Below, in pieces: positions 21,179-28,927 of a stretch of DNA of 28,927 nucleotides. The stretch is from assembly GCA_036897095.1 (NCBI GenBank), contig JAYMSP010001778.1:1-28927 (forward strand), written 5' to 3'. The stretch comes from Plantago elongata (Eukaryota > Streptophyta > Magnoliopsida > Lamiales > Plantaginaceae). Under the pieces are notes generated by a model that was not told the origin of the DNA, made no database searches, and was given only the letters and a program-made list of their open reading frames with translations. Positions within the stretch are counted from its first letter, which is position 1; each line of letters begins with the position of its first letter. The position numbers and the translations under genes were made by a program.

Positions 21179-22914
21179 AATTAAGGCCACTTTTGCACGT
21201 TGGCTTAAATTTATTGAGGTGTTTAGGGAGAATTATTCGGTATTGGAGGCGGGGTGATTTATAGTTTTAAATTTTAGTACATTAAAACTTTTGTCAAGTC
21301 GCAACTTAATGAATTAGAACGAGGTGATATAATTTTAAATTTCTTGAGTTTACGATAATTTTGATCATATACAAACTCATTTGAGCCTTTATATACGTAA
21401 CATTGTGAGTTGTGTTTTGTAAACGTAATGGTGTAGAGGTATATATTAATATATGGATTGTAATTATGAGTAGGGTGGTTATGTTTAGATCTAATCTTAT
21501 TGGTATATAAATCACTTTTGCTATCTTAGAAAATAAATAAATGAATCCCAACTGATGGATATAAGTGTAATACATCAACTCATTATTACAAAGAAAAAGA
21601 GGATATAAAATACACAAGGGCAAAATTGAATATCTAAGAGGATATTTATTATTACTAAACTAATTAATTTGAAAAGACTATTGCTTAATGTACGAACCTT
21701 AACATTATATATTATTAATTTTAGTTCTAAACGATGGATGACGAGGTCCATGAGGCACGTTGATGATGCAATCCAGTTCAAGATTGTCTTGGAACCTGAA
21801 AATAAAATATATAGTTGATGAAAACAAGTTAGATCCCACTTAAGACGTACAATATATTCTTTAAACTAAGTATTAACATTTTTTAAATAATACTTCAATC
21901 ATTAAATAATTTTGTGTAGAAGCTAAGGCAATAGCCCACTTGTAAGATCTCGTACAAGAAAGACTCGGGGTATCTTCTTGGAGGAAAACTAGGCTGATCA
22001 ATGTGACAATGTCTAGACGCTCACTAAAGTGGCATACTTCTGAGATTGGGTAAATCATTAACATCCCCAATTTAGGTTACATATTACAAACAATACCATC
22101 GGATACTAAGTGCAATTTTTGCCACTTTGTGATATTGGTCTATGGATTATGAGGAGTGAGTTTCATGTGACATGTTGCAACATATCTTATACTCAATGTT
22201 TAAATCTGACCTGGTTTATTATTCTTTAGCCTTTCAAAGAAAACTAAGTGCTATGTTTCTCAGTGTTTCAAAATAAAGTTATAGTTAGTCATCCAATTAA
22301 CTAATGCAACCTTGAAAATAAATGAAAAATAGTAGGTGTATAAGAACCATCTTTACAAAGGGAGTTAAAGAGATCAACGATGATATATGACATAAAATGT
22401 TCGTTCATAAAATATTTTTAATATTCTGTAAAACATTATACTTATTACATCATCTCGCCTCGTAGATTATTCACTAATTAATGCATATATCTTCCTTGTA
22501 TTCCATGGATAAAAATAAGTTATCAAATTTATAGATAATTATACCCGAAACTCCTTGAGATGAATGTCTAGGATACGTTCTTGATTATTATGTAAAATAT
22601 AGTAGGAGTACCAAAACTAAAAACCATCTTCTTATAACATTTTCAGAAAGGAATTATCTTAGGTTTGAACACAATTAAACACTTGGCGTATGACACCACT
22701 AATTGATGAATTTAGCTTCTTGAGAGCCATAGAAATGATATTAATTTAGAAAGAGGACCGATCGATGTGACGACGAGTAGAATAGAATTCAGTGCAAAAC
22801 CACATGTGAGGAAGGATTAAAATAATAACGATGACGATTTTTTGTTGGATAGATTTCAATTTCCCAAAGCCAGTTAAAATTGGAGTTTTGATTGCGTAAT
22901 AAACAATTAATTAA
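21179..22914. other. Gene-free stretch downstream of the WOX gene
   Basis: Contains the 3' untranslated region of the - strand WOX gene at its right end. Elsewhere no exon or bounded repeat is recognisable; the longest frame (21,306-21,623 on -) is a low-complexity hydrophobic run without a domain. Confidence 0.5.
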
Positions 22915-24561
22915 TTAAATTACCAAGAAATAGCTTTCTCCATGCTGCAAGCTCTGAACAAGGAATCCGTACTCATTCACCTGAACTGGCACTCCAGACG
23001 AGTGAAACAACACAAAATCTCCGGCAAACATGCCCTTTATGTCTACTGGACCCCTTCCCACCTCCGTCGCCACCCCATTGATAAACACGGTCATCACCCC
23101 TCCTGCACATCGCATATCACTCTAAATACTTTAAAAACCCGCCATCACAGGTTTACACTAATGTAGATTAGACGAATACCTTTAACATTTGAGTGCACGA
23201 TGATGTAAATTTAATGTGGTGTATAGTACGGTTTATGGTACAAAAATGTAGTTTGAAATTTTCTTAATACTTAAATGATGTTTTTTAATCATTAATAACT
23301 CTAAAATAGGTTGAAAGTATTTTATAATTAAACATGATGAGGAAAAGTATAAGGAGGTGCCACCGAACGCCTCAGATTACGGACGTCTGGTAAAGTCTAA
23401 AACGTGACGTGTTAAAATCCAGTCGTCTCTATCACAATTGAGACTTATCTCAAATAGTTTTCTTAAGATGCACAACATCACACACCACACAAGTATCATA
23501 TAAGATTCAAAGTTAACATGCAGTACCCCTACCACTTGCAACAAAAAAAAAACATTGATCAATCCAATTGAACACTTTTGGTCTTGGAATGTCTCATCAC
23601 AACTTACCTCAATTGTACAACTAATGTTCTCCAAAGGCAAATAGTAGTGAGCATTAGTAAGAAAATTTTGCAACTTAAATTAAAAAAATCAAAAGTTGTA
23701 AAGATTTAGATATTAAAATCCCTCAAAATTGAAAGGATCCCTCACAAGATGTTCATATTGGTTAATAGGCGTGTGGTCTGATTGACACACACTGTTGTGC
23801 AGACAAAGTCGGTTAATTAGATTATTGCTAGTAAAATAAGAGTCGGTTAGGGCTTGCAAATATGATGCTCAAAAATTATTTTTTTATTTTAGAAAAATTC
23901 ACTAGAACATGGAAACGCGTTGTGTTACTACTTACAATGACTGAGAATTTATGATTCTTTGTGTTTCTTGTTCTTTTTTAATTTTTAATGATCAACTATA
24001 GTAGCATTAACATTTCTTTCGTGATTGTGCTAATTACTTACCAGGCTGGCAGTAATGCAAGCTCGAACCATCCGATGCGCTATAAACCGAACCCTGATCG
24101 ATTTCTTGAGCTCCAGGATTCCCGGAAAATGCATAAATTCCATCCGAACTGTCACCATAAGCTGAGGAAGAAGAAGATGAACCCGAAACAGCGTAACAAC
24201 TTGCTGCATTCATCATCGAATACGGCTGATAATTCGAGTAATTATCATTTCCCATGGAGGAACCATACTGAGCAGTGGCCTGGTCTGCACTACTTAGACT
24301 GGCCTGGATTTGCCTCTGCCTGCGGCGTGACCTGGACCTCCGGTTCTGGAACCAGTAGAACACGTTGGCGTCACCCACCGACCCGAATTTCTCAAGCAGC
24401 TTACGGATTCGGATAGTTTCATCTTTGGGAGGGTTCACCATCCCACTGTTGAAAATGGATTCCAGGATTAGGATTTGTTCCGGTTTTGGGGTCCACCGGG
24501 AACGAACAGGCTCGTTTCTTTGCTCTCCGCCTTCCGAGGCGTTTGAGCCCTGATCATCCAT
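22915..24561 (-). CDS. WOX11/12: WUSCHEL-related homeobox protein, WOX11/12 type
   Basis: A homeodomain transcription factor of the intermediate WOX clade. Exon 1 is 24,561-24,042 and exon 2 is 23,102-22,915; the 939-bp GT-AG intron is phase 1 and splits Gly174. The protein has 235 residues, somewhat short for the family (about 260). The homeodomain spans about residues 18-84, with the WOX-style long loop ([20 protein letters not shown]) and the helix-3 block [19 protein letters not shown]. The middle is rich in Ser, Tyr and Asn. Residues 175-235 form the conserved WOX11/12 tail ([41 protein letters not shown]). No TLxLFP WUS-box is seen, as expected for this clade. In Arabidopsis and rice these proteins start adventitious or crown root founder cells downstream of auxin. 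I chose Met at 24,561 (A at -3, G at +4): the in-frame upstream Met at 24,651 lies too close to the TATA box to be in the transcript. Confidence 0.95.
23103..24041 (-). other. WOX intron 1
   Basis: Bounded by CCTG/GTAAGT and TGTGCAG/GAGG on the - strand. It is AT-rich. A 98-codon frame inside (23,377-23,673 on -) has no recognisable domain, and its sequence does not join either exon in a family-like way, so it is treated as intronic noise. Confidence 0.8.
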
Positions 24562-24664
24562 GGTTTTTGTGGGAGTGAGAAATGAGAATGGAGAGGAATT
24601 AAGGAATGTAGTGTAGGAGAATATGAACTTCGCTTGTACTGAACGGTCCACATCAAGAGGTGGT

Positions 24665-24672
24665 CTATTTAA
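24665..24672 (-). promoter_or_regulatory. TATA-like box of the WOX gene
   Basis: TTTAAATA on the - strand, about 104 bp upstream of the chosen start codon. This predicts transcription starting near 24,635-24,640 and a leader of about 75 bases. Upstream, to about 24,880, lies a short promoter stretch before LINE-derived sequence begins, so any distal control region would be made of or lie beyond transposon DNA. Confidence 0.55.
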
Positions 24673-24879
24673 AGGGCAAATGTAGAAGAATGTTCCTTCT
24701 TGAAATGTCTATTTTGACCTTTTCTTGCTACCTCGACTTAGCTTATGGGACTTTACCAGCTTACAATCAAGTAAAAGTGCAATTGAAATGGTAAATCATC
24801 ACTTTGGACATATCATAAATCTATTGGTGGGTTGTACTTGGAACATTTAGGAATGTTCGTGTAAATTTTATGATTGTGT

Positions 24880-25370
24880 TTTTTCCTTTTCCCTTTTGAG
24901 TTTAGAAGGTTTTTCAGGTCTCTCCAAGTCCAGGCAATCCAAACGAGTAAAACAGCAACAACAACACACGAAAAACAGAATAGAACCAACTCCGTACAAA
25001 TCTACTAGCAAACGAATACACAACTGGTTTTAAACTAAATTGAACATCAACACAATAATCCTTATATTGGAATCTGAGCACTTCTCGCAGACTATACATC
25101 GTACATAAACGCATCCTTAAGAATCTTTGCCATATTCTGTTTCCCTCGAGTAGATCGTAATAATAATAACCAGTTGAGCTCTTGATTCCATCCCATAAGC
25201 ATATGCACGCACCACTCTCATCGAAATCGTTTTAGCATGAGGAGTGAGGACACTCAAAGAACAATGGTGTACAGACTAATCTTGATCACACCAAACACAC
25301 TTTTGATCTGCCGCAAAACCAAAATGAAATAACCTATCTTTTGTTGGTAGCCATTCTAAGCAAGCCAACA
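24880..25370 (-). mobile_element. L1-type LINE 3' fragment (zf-RVT region)
   Basis: On the - strand 25,366-25,270 reads CLEWLPTKDRLFHFGF, then DQKCVWCDQD. This is the zf-RVT domain (LPTKDRL...G......C..C) at the end of plant L1 reverse transcriptases. Further on, 25,190-25,085 reads WNQELNWLL, STRGKQNMAKILKDAF and a degraded V-W-SARNAQI-like segment whose Trp position is a stop (TAG). Several stops and frame changes mark it as dead. The 3' boundary is probably near an A-rich tract at about 24,870-24,900. It stands about 220 bp upstream of the WOX TATA box, in the same orientation as WOX. Confidence 0.75.
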
Positions 25371-25425
25371 GGGGCATCTATGAGCATGCGTGGGAACCCG
25401 CCCGCACAGGCAGACCAGAAAATAG

Positions 25426-26602
25426 TTGGTTAAAAATTATAACCATAATCAACTAATAACATTTAACTATACTTGAACATTTATAAACCATAGCCATAAA
25501 CGTAACCGTCTGGTTACAACCATAACCAACCTGACTTTAGGTTACGGTTACGATTAAAAACTGCTTCAAATTTTTTTCTTTTTGAAACGCACGATTTTTT
25601 TTTATTTATGTATTTTTCCCGGGTGGAACACCCAACACCTCCCTTGTGGAGCCCGACCACAAGAAAAATAATATTTTTATTAATTTTTTTTTGTCGGGCA
25701 GGGGTAGGGATTTCCCGATAGTCGAAAAAAATTAAAATTTCATGGACATACAAGAAAATTATATTTTTATTAATTATTTTTATCGCGAAGGAGTAGGATG
25801 CCCAACTCCACCACCCCCTCCCCGGGTATTCGACCAAAAAAAATTAAAATTACGCAAGAAAAATTATATGTTTGTCAACTTTTTTTTTTTGTCGCGTAGG
25901 GGGTGGGGTACCCCACCCCCTCTCTCCCTCCGGGTACCCGACAAAAAAAATTAAAATTTCTTGGAAACACAAGAAAATTATATTTTTGTTAACTTTTTTT
26001 TATCGGGTAGGGGTTAAGGTATCCCACCCCCTCTCCTTCCCCCGGTACCCCCGAGGGAACACAAGAAAATTATATTTTTGTTAACTTTATTTTTGTCGGG
26101 TAGGGAATAGGGTACCTCCCCGGTACTCGACAAAAAAAAGTTGAAATTTCATGAAAAAGCAAGAAAATTACTTTTTTGTTATTTTTTTTTTTTGTCGAGT
26201 AGGGTACCCCACTCCACCCCCACACACACCCCCTCCCCCCTCCTGTACTCAAAAAAAAATTAAAATTTCTTGAAACGCAAGAAAAATTATATTTTTGTTA
26301 ACTTTTCTTTTGTCGGGTAGGGGGTAGTGTACCCCACCTCACCCCCTCCCCCGGTATCCGATTAAAAAAATTAAAATTGATTTTTACAATGGTTTGCAAA
26401 AAATATTTTTTGCGATTTTCCTACCAAGTAAGAAATAAGTTTCAAATAAACCGACCAATAACCTAAACCTATGGTTATTTCCGATTATACGATCTAACCA
26501 TAACCGGTCAATAAATTTTTCGGTTACGATTATTATTAACTGGTTATGGTTATGGTTATAATCTAAATTAAAATAGTGGTTATGGTTATGATTATTAACC
26601 AA
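25426..26602. mobile_element. Non-autonomous DNA transposon with 26-bp TIRs and internal minisatellite
   Basis: The left end (25,426-25,451, TTGGTTAAAAATTATAACCA and onward) and the inverted right end (26,577-26,602, TTGGTTAATAATCATAACCA and onward) match at 23 of 26 positions. Just inside both ends are many short AACCATAACC or GGTTATGGTT motifs pointing in opposite directions (25,440-25,555 and 26,455-26,595), as in hAT-type subterminal regions. The 1,177-bp element has no transposase. I could not identify a clear target-site duplication, so the superfamily is a guess. Confidence 0.65.
25575..26376 (+). repeat. Minisatellite array, about seven units of 92-118 bp
   Basis: Each unit has an AT-rich half (AGAAAATTATATTTTTGTTAAC followed by a T run, here described in consensus form) and a GC-rich half (GTCGGGTAGGGG, TACCCCACCCCCTC, CCCGGTACCCGAC). 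The AT-rich halves start near 25,657, 25,752, 25,857, 25,972, 26,064, 26,162 and 26,280. The units differ at many positions, so the array is not newly expanded. Open frames of about 70 codons on both strands arise from the repeat and are not genes. Confidence 0.85.
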
Positions 26603-27158
26603 TCATTCCTAAGCCTACGAACGGGCCCTAATTGTCTTGGACCCCCTGACCCATTCTCGAACCCATTAGATTACTGATTTCTTTTTAATTTATTAAGGGT
26701 GAATTGTCGGTGTTAATGTTTTGTCTCCTCTTTCTCTTATCTATTATTACTCCAATAACTTTTACTTTTTATATTTTATTTTTTCCAACTTTCTAATTAA
26801 TCTAGAATTAAAATTGTCATCAATCTATCATTTTTAACAAGTTATTAAATATTCATCAATCTATGTAAAAAATTCTTCCTATTTTAATATTACATGGGAT
26901 ATCAACTAAAAATTGATATAGGGACGCCTAAATCTCCAAGACGCCTCTGCAAGCCAACCAAGTCACAAACATGCATTGGTGAGCGACAAATTACTAAATC
27001 TCAATTTCTTCCATACAACAAGCACCTTATCTCCCTCAATTCCCTCAATTCATTGTACATCTTGCTGGTAATAAATTTACCAGATCCAACCGCAGTTTGC
27101 CACATACAGGTTTTTCTAGCAACAAGTAACATACATCATTCTAAATTTGACAAGGTTT
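26603..27158. other. Gene-free stretch
   Basis: AT-rich with no recognisable feature. An 89-codon frame at 26,894-27,163 has no domain and no convincing gene context. Confidence 0.5.
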
Positions 27159-27651
27159 CATGAGCGGAAAAATATTTTAAAATACATCACATAGCAAAAT
27201 ATATACATTTTATATACTACATAGTGATTATATATTTTTTTTTATACTTTATAATGGTTACTTGTTCAAATAATATACTCCGATCCTTTCGTTACTCGGA
27301 TTTAGTGATTTATTACACGCGTCGTCAGTATCTCATACGTCAAAAGTACCTCACACAGTGCGAATATCCCACGTGCTCGATACGTGTCTGCTTGTAACTC
27401 AATCTCGTTATTATTTTGAAAGAAAAATAAAATAAGAAAAAATATTTAAAAATACATAGCCATTGTGTCAAGCACGTAAGATACTCGAAATGCATGTAAT
27501 AAATCACCAACTCGGAGAAAAAAATGATCGTAGTATATTTTATGGGCATGTATCCATTGTGAAGTATACAAAGAATAAATATAGCAATTATGTAGTATAT
27601 AAATTGGATATGTTTCACCTATGATATATTTTATAGAATTACCGTTTCATG
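27159..27651. repeat. Long imperfect inverted repeat (palindromic MITE-like element)
   Basis: About 200-bp arms face each other around a loop of some 60-80 bp. Left-arm landmarks are CATGAGCGG (27,159), TTTATATACTACATA, AATATACTCCGATC, GTGATTTATTACACGC and CACGTGCTCGATAC. The right arm, inverted, gives CATGAAACGG, TTTATATACTACATA, AATATACTACGATC, GTGATTTATTACATGC and TACGTGCTTGACAC in the same order. The left arm has about 38 extra bases, as short near-repeats. Transcription through it would give a long hairpin RNA. A 92-codon frame on - within it is incidental. Confidence 0.8.
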
Positions 27652-28300
27652 CATGCTTGATTGTTTTCATGTTACAATTTTATGTAAAATTAAACTTGCA
27701 ATTGTTACGGTTGTAGCAAATTTGAATACATAGCTATTTGTTCCAGCAGTTCATTTTTCTTTATAATTAATAACTTTCCCATGATTAGAATTCCAAAAAA
27801 CAATGATTAGAAATTTAGAATGAAATTATAATTTTTGCATATAAACTATTGCTGAAGAAACTAATAAAAAGGCCTAGTATTAAACTTTTCCGGTATTGTG
27901 ATGAATGGTTAAACCTGTAAAGAATGAGTTAGAAGTTTGTTTGGTAGACAGTGAAGAGTACATGGGGGCTACGAGGTTCATTTTTCTATATACTTTGCCT
28001 TTTGAGAGTCGCAAATTTCATGATCCGCAATATAATATTGGTAATATTATAATACTAATACATAAAAAAACACCTCGTCTTATGAAACGTAACAGGTCGA
28101 ACTTGCAATTGCTAGCTAGCTTACACACTTGTCTGGTAAATTTGTTCTACTGCCCTTTCAGTTATGTTTGCACCGGCTAGTTTCCTCCCATTTACCTATA
28201 TAACATTAGGTTCCCAAATTTTATATGTATTTTGTCAAACTTCAGAACAACTGCGACCTAAATAAACTCCTCCTCATAATTAGGCTGGTTCTTTAAATTT
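27652..28300. other. Gene-free stretch
   Basis: No recognisable exon. A + strand frame at 27,905-28,180 encodes 91 residues (MVKPVKNELEVCLVDSEEYM at its start) that I cannot place in any family; it lacks visible promoter or splice support, so I do not call it a gene. Confidence 0.45.
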
Positions 28301-28473
28301 GGGATGTTGGGGAACCAATTGGTTCCTGAGCTACTCATGAAAAGGTTCGATTAAAATTCAAATCAAGTCGAGAGCAATTAATCGTAAACTTGTTCATGAA
28401 CAAGCCCGTCTTTATTGTCGAATTTAAATCGATCACTTTAACAAAATAACATCGAAGAGCAACATTTAATTTG

Positions 28474-28480
<7 letters not shown>

Positions 28481-28504
<24 letters not shown>
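28481..28504 (+). repeat. (TG)12 microsatellite
   Basis: A perfect TG run, preceded by a short TATATA run, inside the hAT-like element. Confidence 0.95.
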
Positions 28505-28505
<1 letters not shown>

Positions 28506-28646
28506 TAATTATTTACATTAAGAAAGTAAATATCCTAGTCTCATAAAGTTATCTATAAAAATTAGATCTCAGCATAATTTTGGAACAATAAGATCATTTT
28601 CGGGCTCTAACAAGTCGAATGTTCATGAGCCAAAGTAAGTCGAGCT

Positions 28647-28674
28647 TATCGAGTTGCTCGCGAGCAACTCGATA
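28647..28674. repeat. 28-bp perfect palindrome
   Basis: The half-site TATCGAGTTGCTCG is followed directly by its exact inverse complement with no spacer, centred on CG|CG. It lies in the subterminal part of the hAT-like element, where repeated binding sites are expected. Confidence 0.85.
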
Positions 28675-28927
28675 CTTTAACGAGTCTATCACGAACACAA
28701 TTATGAAAAGCTCGACGATCACGAATATGCCTGAAATTATGACGATCACTGATCCATTAAGCCAAAGCTCGGCTCGTTAACACCCATAATTCTATTCATC
28801 TTAAAACCCATTAACTTTAATTTAAACAATTCATTACTAATTTTATTGTACTACATAGAAATTTAATTCATTCAGTTATGTCTAGTTCTGTTCAGTTCTA
28901 TTGTGACATACTCACATCCTCCCCCCC

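Larger units (their letters stand above)
28301..28785. mobile_element. hAT-like non-autonomous element with GAGCTCG-type subterminal motifs
   Basis: The right end, read inverted, begins GGGTGTTAACGAGCCGAGC, a terminus frequent on plant hAT-like non-autonomous elements. The left end may be GGGATGTTGGGGAACC at 28,301. Inside, short CTCGA, GAGC and GTTCATGAACAAGC motifs recur near both ends. It includes a (TG)12 run and a 28-bp palindrome. No 8-bp target duplication was resolved and the left boundary is uncertain. Confidence 0.5.

Noticed and set aside
23377-23673. 98-codon frame on - inside the WOX intron
   Set aside because: No domain; the flanking WOX exons join in phase without it and give the conserved family sequence.
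24562-24651. Upstream in-frame Met extending the WOX N-terminus by 30 residues
   Set aside because: It lies only about 14-21 bp from the TATA-like box, so it is probably not transcribed; the extension is unlike the family.
25514-26252. Several 60- to 107-codon frames on both strands
   Set aside because: They arise from the minisatellite units and recur with the repeat.
25575-26376. CRISPR-like reading of the regularly spaced repeats
   Set aside because: Units are diverged, contiguous, of variable length and in a plant genome; there are no identical short repeats with unique spacers.
27340-27618. 92-codon frame on -
   Set aside because: It falls inside the long inverted repeat and is a low-complexity hydrophobic run.
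27905-28180. 91-codon frame on + considered as a small gene
   Set aside because: No recognisable family, no promoter or splice context, and a length expected by chance in this much sequence.

Overview
This window looks like nuclear DNA of a flowering plant, most likely a eudicot; the species cannot be named from sequence alone. It is AT-rich, has GT-AG introns, and holds two convincing host genes of plant-specific regulator families, separated and flanked by dense transposon debris: Stowaway-type MITEs, hAT fragments, L1-type LINE ends, a tRNA-derived retroposon and a Ty3/Gypsy fossil.

Host genes. On the + strand, 8113-10815 encodes a three-exon R2R3-MYB factor of 346 residues (subgroup 21, the MYB52/54/56/105/117 group). 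On the - strand, 24561-22915 encodes a two-exon WUSCHEL-related homeobox protein of 235 residues of the WOX11/12 type. Both gene models rest on splice sites whose phases fit and on conserved protein sequence running across the junctions. The genes are convergent, about 12.1 kb apart, and that gap is mostly transposon-derived.

Layout. 1-8 kb: gene-free 5' flank of the MYB gene, with a pair of G-boxes, a tRNA-derived retroposon with target-site duplications, and three Stowaway-like MITEs. 8.1-10.8 kb: the MYB gene, whose second intron carries a degenerate tandem repeat. 11-13 kb: two related MITEs in opposite orientation, a smaller MITE and a decayed tRNA-Glu-like sequence. 13.9-16.3 kb: two hAT transposase pieces in opposite orientations, one split by a 5'-truncated LINE with clear target-site duplications, then a GGGT-rich stretch typical of hAT ends. 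16.3-21.2 kb: a broken Ty3/Gypsy retrotransposon on the - strand. 22.9-24.7 kb: the WOX gene and its core promoter. 24.9-25.4 kb: another LINE end, on the - strand. 25.4-26.6 kb: a 1.18-kb non-autonomous element with 26-bp terminal inverted repeats around a minisatellite. 27.2-27.7 kb: a long near-palindrome. 28.3-28.8 kb: a hAT-like non-autonomous element containing a 28-bp perfect palindrome.

I see no bacterial-type operon, CRISPR array, rRNA or organellar insert. The most interesting items are structural: the nested and apparently inverted hAT/LINE locus, the minisatellite-bearing element, the long inverted repeat, and the repeat array inside the MYB intron.
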